From Peribacillus psychrosaccharolyticus ATCC 23296 (GTDB lineage Bacteria > Bacillota > Bacilli > Bacillales > DSM-1321), in assembly GCF_000305495.1 (NCBI RefSeq), contig NZ_AJTN02000245.1:1-32509 (forward strand): a stretch of 32,509 nt of DNA, read 5' to 3'. The notes beneath the pieces were generated by a model that ran no database searches, had not been told where the DNA came from, and was given only the letters and a program-made list of their open reading frames with translations. Shown piece by piece: positions 1 to 8,621 of the stretch (position 1 is the first letter of the stretch; each line of letters starts with the position of its first letter). A program made the position numbers and the translations under genes.

Positions 1-1900
1 CTAACAGATTATGTATACAAAGACCTGGCCAGCCAATACCAAGTTATTCGCCAAAAATGATTTAGAAATATACCCTAAAAAAGCAGATTTGGCTCTGGTA
101 CTCGATGATGGCTGGAACCCCTCCATTCATCAAAAAGCAGAAAATATACTAGGAGAAATGAAGATTCCTTGGCTTAGGGGGTTTACCGCATTTGGCGAGG
201 GAATAATCGGTCCATTGGTTCGTCCTTCTATTCCAGGGTGTTCTCAGTGTGCAGACCTTAGGTATATTATGGCGGGGCGCGATCGAAAAGAGATGTGGGC
301 ACTGCGGCAGCAGCTACAAGGTAATCAAGGAAAGGGCGGGATGGGGGATTCTAATACGGGTCTTTTACAAACCGCCCTTATGATTGAAGCTGAGGTCCAG
401 CGGATAATGACTGGTCTTCAGGCTAAATCAGAGGGACGCGTTTCTTTAATTAATCTGAAAAACCTGAATGCTTCATGGCATCCGTTTCTTCCTGATCCTG
501 TGTGTCCGATTTGTAGTCAACTACCTGAAGATTCCTCCGCTAGAGCTCGAATTTCGTTACAACCAAGTCCAAAGATTCCCGGCAGTTATCGAAGCCGATC
601 AATTAAAGAATTAAGTAAGTTTCTTGCTTCAGACTATTTGGATCAACGAATGGGCTTCTTAAACAATAAAATGATAGATTTAATCCCTCCTTTTGCTGAT
701 GCCAGTGTTAACTTACCTTTGTTCAATGGAGATGAGGGAGCAGCCGGACGGACAAATTCATATGCCATCAGCGAGATGACCGCCATTTTAGAGGGATTGG
801 AACGATATTGTGGGATAGAGCCCCGCGGCAAGACGACGATGATTCGGGAAAGCTATCGTAATGTGAAGGATTATGCACTTGATCCTAAGAAAATTGGTGT
901 TCATTCAACTGAGCAGTATGAACAGCCTGATTTTCCTTTCAAACCGTTTGATCCTGATGCACCGATTCATTGGGTATGGGGCTATTCGTTTTTACAAGAG
1001 CGGTCTATTTTAATTCCGGAATTGCTTGCCTATTACAGCTTAGGCTGCGGGGAGGGGTTTGTGTATGAAACGTCAAATGGCTGTGCTTTAGGTGGAAGCT
1101 TGGAGGAGGCCATTTTATACGGTATTTTTGAAGTTGTGGAACGGGATTCCTTTCTATTGACTTGGTATGCAGAACTGCCGCTTCCACGTCTGGATCCTTA
1201 TTCTGCGGAGGATGAAGAATTACGATTAATGATCGACCGGGCTCGTGCCGCTGGCGGATATGATATCAATTTGTATAACGCAACGATGGAACACGGAATT
1301 CCGAGTGTTTGGGCATTGGCAAAAAACAGAAAGAAAAAAGGGCTGAATATTATCTGTGCCGCCGGAGCTCATCTCGATCCGATACGGGCAGCGAAAAGTG
1401 CCGTGCACGAGTTGGCTGGGATGATGCTGACACTTGATCAGAAATTTGAGGGAAATCAGATGAAGTGGGAGAAGATGTTTCAAGATTCCTCACAGGTTCA
1501 GCAGATGGATGATCATGGGATGCTATTTGGTTTAAAGCGAACAGAAGAGCGATTACACTTCTTGCTGGATGAAAGTCGACCACTGCGAACATTTGCTGAG
1601 GAGTTTTCGAACATCGTAAACCACTCGGACTTGACGGATGATTTAGGTGATATTCTTCAACGTTTTCGTCAGTTGAACCTGGATGTGGTCGTGGTGAACC
1701 AAACCACACCTGAATTAAAACGGAATGACTTACATTGTGTGAAGGTACTGGTTCCTGGTATGCTTCCAATGACATTCGGTCATCATCTCACCCGCGTTAC
1801 GGGGCTTGAAAGAGTATTACAGGTACCAATGGATCTCGGCTATGTGAATCAAGCTCTTACGTTAGACCAACTAAACCCGCATCCGCATCCATTTCCATAA
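1..1900 (+). CDS. TOMM/LAP cyclodehydratase: leader-binding E1-like region fused to YcaO domain (5' partial, frameshifted)
   Basis: The protein should convert Cys/Ser/Thr of a ribosomal precursor peptide to azolines with ATP. The N-terminal part (about residues 17-200, numbering from the ATG at 11) is the leader-binding/E1-like region with a likely zinc tetrad, CSQC (77-80) and CPIC (165-168). The YcaO domain follows, with an EGLERYCG motif and a second Glu-rich helix (EVVERD). It ends in PHPHPFP, the PxPxP-type tail of azoline-forming YcaO proteins. The ATG at 11 is not the true start. Bases 1-57 read in frame 1 encode LTDYVYKDLASQYQVIRQ, which matches the expected E1-like N-terminus, then hit TGA at 58. 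Removing one A from the run at 53-57 joins this to NDLEIYPKKADLALVL. The gene therefore starts left of the window and carries a one-base insertion or a miscall. It is followed at once by the SagB gene. Confidence 0.88.
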
Positions 1901-1921
1901 AGGAGCTTGGGGGGAACAGAC

Positions 1922-3457
1922 ATGCGACTGGATGAATTTCTTTACAATTTGCAATTCGACACAGAGAAGGTTAGACCGCCGGACTGGGAAGTAGATTGGG
2001 AAGACGCACCGTTACCCTATAAACTTTACCGTGATTTGCCTGTCTTGCCCCTTTCATTAGAAGTTCCATTGACGCTTGAGGGGGAGCCGCCGCCTTCTGA
2101 ACCTGATATCCGCTCTTTCGGTCATTTTCTTTGGTATGTATTCGGACTTTCCCAGTTCAGTCAGTTTGAGCAAGAGAAAGACATTGTGCAATCTTTTAGA
2201 CGGTTTGCTCCTTCTGGGGGCGCTTTGTATCCAAATGAATTATACGTCTATCTTAAGCTTGAGAACGTTCCGTCGGGTGTCTACCATTATGATGCAGCAC
2301 ATCACCGTTTGATTTTATTGCGTGAAGGAAATTTTGATTCGTATTTAGCCGAGGCTCTTGGCAATCGTTGTAAGATAAGCGAATGCTTTGGTACTGTTTT
2401 TGTATCAACTATGTTTTGGAAAAATTTTTATAAATACAATAACTTTTCCTATCGTCTGCAAGGCTTAGATGCGGGTGTACTGATGGGACAGCTGCTAGAG
2501 ACAGCAAAACGATTTGGCTTCTCAACAGGTGTGTTCTTTCAATTTCTTGATAAGGCCATTAATCATTTGCTCGGTCTAGTGGACTTGGAAGAAAGCACGT
2601 ATGCGGTCATTCCTTTATCCGTGAACCCTGTCATCTGTGGAGATTCTGTAGGTGAAGTTTCAGTAAATGAGTTATGTCGAGAACTCCCAGCCATTCAATG
2701 TCATCATTATATGCGATCAAAAAGGCTTAAACCATATCCTTTATTAATCGAAATGAATGAAGCGTCAATGATGGAAACAACCAAAATGATTGGATCAATT
2801 ACTACGAAGGATCGAAAGCATTCTGATGGGGAAATGGTAAAGCTTGTGCCTGTAAAGCCATTGTTGTATGATCTAGCTGCCATATCTCGAAAACGATTTT
2901 CACCTGAAATGGATTTTATCTTTGGGAAGGTAAGTAATGCACAGCTAGCTTCTTTATTGAAAGAGGCAACTAGTTCTTTTGAATATCAAAATGATTTGGA
3001 TGAACAAGATCACAGCGAGCCACGTGTATCCATTTACGGTTGTTTATATAATATTGAAGGGATTCAGAATGGTGCCTATATGTATGATGAAGAAAGTCAT
3101 ATACTCAGGCAACTAAATGCAGGGGATTATCGAAATAAGCTGCAATATGGCATGACGTTGGACAATGTGAATTTGCAGATTATCCCGCTTTGTCTTCATG
3201 TCGCCGGTGATCGGAACCATTATAGATCGCAGCTAGGATACAGAGGATATCGCATTCAACAAATGGAAGCCGGCATGCTTGTCCAACGATTATTATTAAC
3301 ATCATCAGCCCTCGGTATGGGAGGACATCCATTATTAGGATTTGATGTAAACGTATGTGATGAAATATACCGAAATGATGAAATAACCAGTCTCATACAA
3401 CTCCCTATTGGGCATTATCAAAGTCGTGCCTGGTTGAAGGGAAGTTTGCAAAGTTAG
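1922..3457 (+). CDS. SagB-type dehydrogenase (azoline oxidase) with tandem nitroreductase-like domains
   Basis: This is an FMN-dependent SagB/McbC-type oxidase expected to oxidise azolines made by the upstream YcaO protein to thiazoles or oxazoles. The first domain carries the hallmark RRFAPSGGALYPNELYVY segment, then YRLQGLDAGVLMGQLLETA and a VIPL strand. The second half (about residues 290-500) repeats the pattern more weakly, with a QQMEAGMLVQRLLL segment and a terminal QLPIGHY, so this is a two-domain form of 511 residues. I chose ATG at 1922 because a GGGGGGAA element lies seven bases upstream; an in-frame TTG at 1907 has no properly spaced ribosome binding site. It lies 21 bases after the YcaO stop, so the two are co-transcribed and the operon ends at the terminator at 3470. 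The precursor peptide and any export genes are not in the window. Confidence 0.88.
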   Translation: MRLDEFLYNLQFDTEKVRPPDWEVDWEDAPLPYKLYRDLPVLPLSLEVPLTLEGEPPPSEPDIRSFGHFLWYVFGLSQFSQFEQEKDIVQSFRRFAPSGGALYPNELYVYLKLENVPSGVYHYDAAHHRLILLREGNFDSYLAEALGNRCKISECFGTVFVSTMFWKNFYKYNNFSYRLQGLDAGVLMGQLLETAKRFGFSTGVFFQFLDKAINHLLGLVDLEESTYAVIPLSVNPVICGDSVGEVSVNELCRELPAIQCHHYMRSKRLKPYPLLIEMNEASMMETTKMIGSITTKDRKHSDGEMVKLVPVKPLLYDLAAISRKRFSPEMDFIFGKVSNAQLASLLKEATSSFEYQNDLDEQDHSEPRVSIYGCLYNIEGIQNGAYMYDEESHILRQLNAGDYRNKLQYGMTLDNVNLQIIPLCLHVAGDRNHYRSQLGYRGYRIQQMEAGMLVQRLLLTSSALGMGGHPLLGFDVNVCDEIYRNDEITSLIQLPIGHYQSRAWLKGSLQS

Positions 3458-3469
3458 AAGAATGCTTTA

Positions 3470-3508
3470 AATAAAGGCGGCAGAGCCATTTGCTCTGCCG
3501 CCTTTATT
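3470..3508 (+). terminator. Rho-independent terminator after the sagB-type gene
   Basis: A perfect 17-bp inverted repeat (3470-3486 with 3492-3508, core GGCGGCAGAGC) closes on a 5-nt loop and ends in CCTTTATT. The AATAAAGG/CCTTTATT ends give U-rich tails on both strands, so it could also stop leftward transcription. Confidence 0.9.
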
Positions 3509-3533
3509 GAGTTACTTTGAATAGCAAAGACGC

Positions 3534-3572
3534 AAAAAAGGACGTTCAGATGCTATTAACAACTGAACGTCC
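3534..3572 (-). terminator. Intrinsic terminator of the candidate small RNA
   Basis: On the minus strand GGACGTTCAG (3572-3563) pairs with CTGAACGTCC (3549-3540) across a 13-nt loop and is followed by TTTTTT (3539-3534). The U tail is on this strand only, which fixes the direction. Confidence 0.8.
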
Positions 3573-3599
3573 CGCCGCAATAAATGCAGAAAATTTGAG
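3534..3599 (-). ncRNA. Candidate small RNA of about 66 nt
   Basis: A near-consensus sigma-A promoter on the minus strand (3635 to 3606) is followed after about 60 bases by a perfect 10-bp hairpin, GGACGTTCAG/CTGAACGTCC, and a run of six U. The transcript would start near 3599 and end at 3534. It has no plausible start codon with a ribosome binding site, and no minus-strand gene follows; it faces the sagB terminator. The single-stranded part contains a GCGGCGGG stretch just before the terminator stem. I do not recognise the RNA family. The prediction rests only on promoter plus terminator geometry. Confidence 0.6.
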
Positions 3600-3605
3600 G
3601 TCTTT

Positions 3606-3635
3606 AGTATATCGTTAGAGGGATGGTTTTGTCAA
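3606..3635 (-). promoter_or_regulatory. Sigma-A promoter of the candidate small RNA
   Basis: On the minus strand TTGACA (3635-3630) is separated by 18 bases from TATACT (3611-3606). This is one of the strongest promoter matches in the window and has no protein gene downstream. Confidence 0.7.
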
Positions 3636-3701
3636 TCTTTTGCGAAGGACAATCGTTTAGCAAGTGGTCTTAGGCTAGTTCTTAGTTATTAATTACCTAT
3701 A

Positions 3702-3733
3702 AATATACCTTTTTATGGTAAGGTAGGTATATT
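3702..3733. promoter_or_regulatory. Inverted repeat upstream of the lysozyme-like gene, possible operator
   Basis: AATATACCT (3702-3710) is repeated inverted as AGGTATATT (3725-3733), 30 bases before the start of the secreted lysozyme-like gene. The position suits an operator or promoter element. No recognisable -35/-10 pair is evident, and the rest of 3509-3762 holds only the candidate small RNA. Confidence 0.35.
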
Positions 3734-3762
3734 ACTAATTTACTAGAATTGGAGATTAAATT

Positions 3763-5190
3763 ATGAAATCAGTGGTTATTAAAGCAGGCTTGTTAACTTG
3801 CTTATTTTTCGGGATTATTAATCAGGAAACATCTGCGGAGTCAAAATGGGCTTCCAAATGCTCATCATTTGGGACAATACAGCAAAATAAGAATCCTTCT
3901 TTTCAACATATTAATTGTTTACTAACGAGTGCTGCAATAGAGGCGGATATTCCTCCTGAAGTGGTCAAAGCGGTAGCGTCCCAAGAAAGTGGTTGGATCC
4001 AATTTAACAAGAAGAATGAACCGAATATTTCTTCAGATGACGGCATTGGGATCATGCAGGTTACTGATCGAAATGATACGGATATAGAAAAGTTGAAATA
4101 CGATATCACTTATAATATTGAAGCTGGCGTTAAAATACTTAGCGATAAGTATGCCTATGATCTTCCTAAGATAAAAGGTGCAGGGAGACATGAGATAGAA
4201 AATTGGTATTTTCCTGTAATGGCTTACAATGGAAGGAAGGCAATTAATAGTCCTGTATATCAGAGTAATGGAGAAAAAAATACAAAAGCCTACCAAGAAA
4301 AAGTCTATTCTAAAATCGAAAATGATAGCTTCCTGACTGGCACTAAACTAGCAGCATTTCCTTTTAAAAGTAGTGACTTTGTCTATGAATCTACTAACCT
4401 TATTACGTTTAAAAAAGACGTATATATACTGACTGACTCTTTACATACATCTGCTTACTTTTTGAAAAAAGGAGATCAGGTCATTGTTACAGGAGATAAT
4501 AGGAAACTAAGGGATAAACCTACTACATCGAGTGAAATAAAAAAAACAGCTCCTAAAAATACAATATTAACGATCACCAATGATTTTTCCTATGATGTAA
4601 ATTCTACTTCCAATCAATTTGTATGGTTTCCTGTAAAATCAGCAGATAGACAATTAAGTGGTAATATTTCCTCAGCTTATATTAAAAAATGGGATGCTTC
4701 ATCAGCACCTAGTAAACCAGAAGTTAAAGAGATATCTGATCGAGCTACGGTTATTACTGGAAAAGCTGAATCGAATACTATGGTAATTGCCGAAAAAGAA
4801 AGGAAAGTAATTGGTCATGCAACAGCCAAAAACGGGAAATTTACGATAAAGATTAAAAAACAAAGTGCTGGTACAAAAATTTCTATCTATGCCAAAGGTG
4901 CTTCAGGAAATATAAGCGAAAGCATAGAAGAGATTGTTAAAGACAGAACTCCCCCAGCAATTTTGAATGTTAGTAAAATTACTAGTAAAACAGATAAAGT
5001 AACAGTTAAGAGTGAAAAAGGTGCCACAATTATTATTAAAAAAGGAAAAACGGAAATTGGAAAAACGACTGTGAATAAAAAAGGAAACTATACCGTAAAA
5101 ATCAAGCCACAAAAGAAGGGATCGAAGCTAACCATAATTGCATTAGATAAAGCAGGAAATAAAAAAGAGGTAACCCAAAAGGTAGAATAA
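3763..5190 (+). CDS. Secreted lysozyme-like/transglycosylase protein with SH3-like and Ig-like repeats
   Basis: The first 25 residues are a Sec signal peptide ending ETSA. Residues about 50-190 are a lysozyme-superfamily SLT-type domain: the ASQESGW motif places the catalytic Glu at residue 75, followed by GIGIMQVT and a later MAYNG motif. It should cleave peptidoglycan glycan strands outside the membrane. A middle part (about 220-310) looks like an SH3-type wall-binding region (KKGDQVIVTGDNRKLRDKP). The C-terminus has two related lysine-rich Ig-like repeats (about 315-395 and 396-475), each ending in a GxKxxIxAxDxxGN-like motif, typical of cell-surface attachment modules. A ribosome binding site (TTGGAGATTAAATT) precedes ATG 3763. 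It is monocistronic with its own terminator. The codon use is AT-rich and lysine-rich compared with neighbours. The exact substrate and physiological role are not known from sequence. Confidence 0.75.
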   Translation: MKSVVIKAGLLTCLFFGIINQETSAESKWASKCSSFGTIQQNKNPSFQHINCLLTSAAIEADIPPEVVKAVASQESGWIQFNKKNEPNISSDDGIGIMQVTDRNDTDIEKLKYDITYNIEAGVKILSDKYAYDLPKIKGAGRHEIENWYFPVMAYNGRKAINSPVYQSNGEKNTKAYQEKVYSKIENDSFLTGTKLAAFPFKSSDFVYESTNLITFKKDVYILTDSLHTSAYFLKKGDQVIVTGDNRKLRDKPTTSSEIKKTAPKNTILTITNDFSYDVNSTSNQFVWFPVKSADRQLSGNISSAYIKKWDASSAPSKPEVKEISDRATVITGKAESNTMVIAEKERKVIGHATAKNGKFTIKIKKQSAGTKISIYAKGASGNISESIEEIVKDRTPPAILNVSKITSKTDKVTVKSEKGATIIIKKGKTEIGKTTVNKKGNYTVKIKPQKKGSKLTIIALDKAGNKKEVTQKVE

Positions 5191-5205
5191 AAGATTGGTT
5201 TTTAT

Positions 5206-5243
5206 AAAAGAGGGCTTCCACAAAAAGGGGACACCCTCTTTTT
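5206..5243 (+). terminator. Terminator after the lysozyme-like gene
   Basis: AAAAGAGGG (5206-5214) pairs with CCCTCTTTT (5234-5242), followed by more T. Confidence 0.75.
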
Positions 5244-5437
5244 CATGTGTTTTAAGGGGTTCTAACATCTATCATTCAAAAGTTTTATTAAAATGTTGAG
5301 CGCTTTTCGATAGGTAGCGGTTTTTCAGCAAGATTACAGGGAATCTGATTCAATTGTACAGTCTTCAATGGTTACTGTTTTTAATCTCTTTATAGGAAAG
5401 GTATGTAGTGTGGATTTTGGCAGGAGGGTGACCAAAA

Positions 5438-5466
5438 TTGGGTTATATCGTTATTCTTGATATAAT
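5438..5466 (+). promoter_or_regulatory. Sigma-A promoter and 5' UTR hairpin of the 86-aa gene
   Basis: TTGGGT (5438-5443), a 17-base spacer and a perfect TATAAT (5461-5466) precede the 86-aa gene by about 108 bases. The resulting leader contains a 7-bp hairpin, ATTGTTG (5484-5490) with CAACAAT (5497-5503), close to the predicted transcript start. The remainder of 5244-5437 shows nothing I can name. Confidence 0.55.
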
Positions 5467-5574
5467 GAAGTAGTAGTACAAGAATTGTTGCCTGTACAAC
5501 AATACTAGACCCTACTCTAAGGTGAAACAGACGCTTTATCTTACTTATTTTAGAATAATTAAGGAGGATTTAAT

Positions 5575-5835
5575 ATGCGAGTAGAGTTTTATAATCAAAT
5601 TGGCGGAGAGTTAATCCATGGTACTGATAAATCAGATGTCGGTGCATTTATTACTCTTTTGAAAACAGTAAATGAAGTCACCATTAAAACAGGTCAACAG
5701 AATATTGAGTATAAAGGAACGGTAAATGAAATTATTTACGATATTAATTTTGATGATGAACATGACCATCCTATGGAAATAGTAAAAGTATATATATCAG
5801 ATAGTAAAGAACATCCGGAAATTGAAAAGCTATAA
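5575..5835 (+). CDS. Small protein of unknown function (86 aa)
   Basis: I do not recognise this family. The ATG at 5575 is preceded by a strong AAGGAGG site about seven bases upstream. The protein is acidic with a His/Asp-rich segment (INFDDEHDHPMEI, residues about 62-74), has no signal peptide or membrane segment, and alternates short hydrophobic strands, which suggests a small beta-rich cytosolic domain. It has its own promoter and terminator, so it is a single-gene unit between the lysozyme-like gene and the germination operon. Its coding character (clean ribosome binding site, terminator 11 bases after the stop) makes it a real gene despite unknown function. Confidence 0.7.
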   Translation: MRVEFYNQIGGELIHGTDKSDVGAFITLLKTVNEVTIKTGQQNIEYKGTVNEIIYDINFDDEHDHPMEIVKVYISDSKEHPEIEKL

Positions 5836-5846
5836 GCAAAATTAGG

Positions 5847-5874
5847 ACACTCTCAGCATGAGAGTGTTTTTTTT
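5847..5874 (+). terminator. Terminator after the 86-aa gene
   Basis: ACACTCTCA (5847-5855) pairs with TGAGAGTGT (5859-5867) over a GCA loop, followed by a run of eight T or more. Confidence 0.92.
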
Positions 5875-5965
5875 ATGAAGAAAAACCGGTTTACATTGTG
5901 GAGTTTCTCTATTGTTAAAACCGTCTTTTTTCTCATCCAAATCTAGTCCTTTCTTACCCATTTAT

Positions 5966-5995
5966 GCATAAATGAACCTTTTCGTTCTCATACTA
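5966..5995 (+). promoter_or_regulatory. Sigma-G-type forespore promoter of the germinant receptor operon
   Basis: GCATA (5966-5970), an 18-base spacer and CATACTA (5989-5995) agree with the known Bacillus sigma-G consensus (GHATR and CATnHTA). The site lies 41 bases before the gerA-type start. Expression in the forespore is the known pattern for germinant receptor operons. Confidence 0.72.
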
Positions 5996-6036
5996 CAAGT
6001 AGTTATTTTTCTGAAATTGCTTTAGGAGGGATGGAG

Positions 6037-7500
6037 ATGTTCGGTAAAAAGAGACAGGCAGTTGATAATCGGACAACCCAGACGCCTGTAAGTTTAGATG
6101 GTGTTAAAAAGTCTCTCACTAATATGAATGATGCGCAGATTGATGAACATGAAACAATAAGCGGGATAAAAGTAAATCTAATTTATATAAAGTCATTAGT
6201 TGATAACGAGCGTTTAAATGAAGCGATTGTTAAACCACTGATTCATGATAGGTCGATTTCAGTAAGCGAAGCAATAATTTCTTCCATTAAAGAAAAGGTA
6301 TATACCTTGGATGAGGCAAAGGAAGCACTGTTAAACGGTCATATTCTTTTGAATGAGGCGGTAATCAATGAGTGGTGGGCAATCCCACTGCAAAGTCCGC
6401 TCAGCCGTTCCATAGAATCTTCTGAGACAGAATCCATTTTATATGGTGCAAAAGACAGTTTTAGCGAACAAATTGATCAAAACATTACATTGATTCGCAG
6501 AAGACTTCCTATAATGGAATTGAAAAGTGAGTCGTTCACTATTGGCTCACTGAGTAAAACAACAGTGGTTTTATTATATATAGAAGGGTTGACGAATCCT
6601 GATTTCATTACGATAGCGAAAGAAGGAATAAATAATATCGATTATGATTTCTTTACAGACTCCTCCCAAGTTTCAGCTTTAATGGAAAAAGGAAACAACA
6701 GTGTCTTCCCGCAATTTCAGCAAACGGATCGACCAGATGTTTGTGCTAGAGCACTTGGAATCGGGCAGTTGATCATTTTGGTTAATAATACGCCTTTTGC
6801 TTTAATTGCACCGGTCACTCTGTTCGATCTTTTTCAATCACCAGAGGATTACATTAACCGGTGGGTTGTTGCGAGTTTTCTAAGAGTGATTCGGTATGTT
6901 AGTTTTTTTCTTTCTATTGTATTAATCCCATTATATGTGGCGTTAACGACCTTCCATTTTCAAATGATTCCTTTGCAAATGTTATTTGTATTAACGGAAT
7001 CTAGAAGTAAATTACCGTTCACCCCTTTCTGGGAAGCATTTATCATGCTGATTATCCTGGAAATTATTAAAGAAGCATCTTTAAGAATGCCAACCAAGGC
7101 TGGTCAAACGCTTGGTGTTATTGGTGGTATTGTCATTGGGCAGGCATCGGTTGAAGCAGGATTTGCTAGTAAAGTTTTGATTGTTTTAGTGGGAATTGCA
7201 GCTATCGCGTCCTTTTTAGTTCCTAATTATCTGTTGACGAAAGCTAACACATTGATTCAATTTATTTTACTCTTTTTAGCGTCCCAACTTGGAGTTATCG
7301 GAATTGCGATGGGTCTTATTGGGATATTATCTCATTTAAACTCATTGACTTCATTAAAACAGCCCTATTTAGCACCGCTGGCACCTTTGTATATGAAGGA
7401 TTGGAAGGATGTATTCATACGCGGTCCAATCAAAACAGCGAAAGAGCGTCCTGAGTATTTAAAACCTTTGAAGAAATGGCGTACTAGCCGGAGGAATTGA
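6037..7500 (+). CDS. Spore germinant receptor A subunit (GerA/GerKA family)
   Basis: This is the A subunit of a Ger-type nutrient receptor in the spore inner membrane. The 487-residue length fits the family. Residues 1 to about 285 are the cytosolic N-terminal domain, with family motifs such as LIYIKSLVD, EAKEALLNGHIL and RRLPIMELKSE. From about residue 288 several membrane segments follow (for example VSFFLSIVLIPLYVALTTF and LGVIGGIVIGQASVEAG). I chose ATG 6037 because AGGAGGG at 6024-6030 sits six bases before it, while the in-frame ATG at 6031 touches that site. It is the first gene of an A-B-C operon under a sigma-G-like promoter; the B subunit starts five bases after its stop. The germinant recognised cannot be told from sequence. 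Confidence 0.93.
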   Translation: MFGKKRQAVDNRTTQTPVSLDGVKKSLTNMNDAQIDEHETISGIKVNLIYIKSLVDNERLNEAIVKPLIHDRSISVSEAIISSIKEKVYTLDEAKEALLNGHILLNEAVINEWWAIPLQSPLSRSIESSETESILYGAKDSFSEQIDQNITLIRRRLPIMELKSESFTIGSLSKTTVVLLYIEGLTNPDFITIAKEGINNIDYDFFTDSSQVSALMEKGNNSVFPQFQQTDRPDVCARALGIGQLIILVNNTPFALIAPVTLFDLFQSPEDYINRWVVASFLRVIRYVSFFLSIVLIPLYVALTTFHFQMIPLQMLFVLTESRSKLPFTPFWEAFIMLIILEIIKEASLRMPTKAGQTLGVIGGIVIGQASVEAGFASKVLIVLVGIAAIASFLVPNYLLTKANTLIQFILLFLASQLGVIGIAMGLIGILSHLNSLTSLKQPYLAPLAPLYMKDWKDVFIRGPIKTAKERPEYLKPLKKWRTSRRN

Positions 7501-7504
7501 TCGT

Positions 7505-8620
7505 ATGAAACCTATATCGTTATTTCAAAAAAACATGCCCATAAAAGCTGTTACGGTCTTTTTTATTTCCAATCGTTTTCAGGTTATCTTTTTTCTTCTT
7601 GTTTTTCCGCAATATATAGCCCATTCATATATGATTTGGTTCATTATTGCCTTGGGTATCCTTTCTCAAGGTAATTTATATATTTTGTCCAAGTGGATAT
7701 CATCTTCTTATTCGACAAAAGGGTATGCTGGGTTTATTGAGTTATTCGGAGAATGGAAAGTTCGGATATTAACCGCTGTCGCCCTGTTGCCTATATTAGT
7801 AAAATTATCTGTCCTTACGATAAATTTTGTATCAACCACTCGTTATTATATTTTTCCATCCGTTAATCCATCTTGGTTAATTTTTGTTTTTCTTTTAATG
7901 AGTATGTATGTTGCGATTCGCGGGATGGAGAATACCATTCGTTTTAGTATTATTGCTTTTTTTACTGTAATTTGGATTATTTTGTTATTTTTACCGTTCT
8001 ACTTTCCGCCGAACGCAGCTTGGATTAACCTTTTCCCATTAACTCATAGTTGGTCACAACAAACCTGGAAAGGAATATTGTTTATCTGGGCAACCTTATC
8101 CGGGCCAGAATATTTGATTTGCCTGATTCCTTGGCTGAAACAAGATCAGAAGATAGTGAAATATATGACATGGGCTAATATTGTTACCGTATTAGAATTA
8201 TTAATAGTATTAATCGCTTCTCTTCTTTTCTATGGTCATCATTATTTATTGTTAATAAAGTATCCGTATATAGAGATGACACGTTATTTACAGAATCCAA
8301 TTTTCGAAAGAATCGATATCGTACTCATCGCATTCTACTTGTTTCATTTAGTGTTTATGGTATCTATTTTACTTTTAATTCTTTACGGTGCTATGAGAAT
8401 TATCTTTAAGAAAGTATCCAAAGAAACGACAAGAAAAGGATTCTTGATTACCTGTGTTATCACCACAGCCTTAATTATTTTTCTAAATCAATTCTTGTGG
8501 ACAAATGAAAGACAATATAAAACGTGGATGAATATTGAAGTCGTAATGAGCGGATTCACCTACTTATTCATTCCCTCCTTTTTGGTTATTTGCAGCAAGA
8601 TAAAAAGGAGGAGGAGATGA
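7505..8620 (+). CDS. Spore germination permease, B subunit (GerAB family)
   Basis: This is a 371-residue polytopic protein of the endospore germination permease family (APC superfamily), expected to bind the amino acid or sugar germinant within the inner membrane. About ten hydrophobic segments run through it; family-like features are the GFIELFGEWKVRILT loop and the conserved MWFIIALG-type first helices. The ribosome binding site GGAGG (7490-7494) lies inside the end of the A gene. Its last codons (AAA AGG AGG AGG AGA) form the ribosome binding site for the C subunit, which starts one base after the stop, a sign of translational coupling. Confidence 0.92.
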   Translation: MKPISLFQKNMPIKAVTVFFISNRFQVIFFLLVFPQYIAHSYMIWFIIALGILSQGNLYILSKWISSSYSTKGYAGFIELFGEWKVRILTAVALLPILVKLSVLTINFVSTTRYYIFPSVNPSWLIFVFLLMSMYVAIRGMENTIRFSIIAFFTVIWIILLFLPFYFPPNAAWINLFPLTHSWSQQTWKGILFIWATLSGPEYLICLIPWLKQDQKIVKYMTWANIVTVLELLIVLIASLLFYGHHYLLLIKYPYIEMTRYLQNPIFERIDIVLIAFYLFHLVFMVSILLLILYGAMRIIFKKVSKETTRKGFLITCVITTALIIFLNQFLWTNERQYKTWMNIEVVMSGFTYLFIPSFLVICSKIKRRRR

Positions 8621-8621
8621 A

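Noticed and set aside
11-57. ATG at 11 as start of the cyclodehydratase
   Set aside because: No ribosome binding site, and the other frame encodes the conserved N-terminus up to the A run; the first fifteen or so residues from ATG 11 are an out-of-frame artefact.
643-1775. Minus-strand frames within the cyclodehydratase gene
   Set aside because: They are shadows of the YcaO coding sequence without ribosome binding sites or recognisable motifs.
5438-5472. Eleven-codon ORF starting TTG after AGGAGGG
   Set aside because: Its start coincides with the -35 element and the predicted transcript begins downstream, so it would not be in the mRNA.
6031-6036. ATG 6031 as start of the gerA-type gene
   Set aside because: It directly abuts the AGGAGGG site; ATG 6037 has normal spacing.
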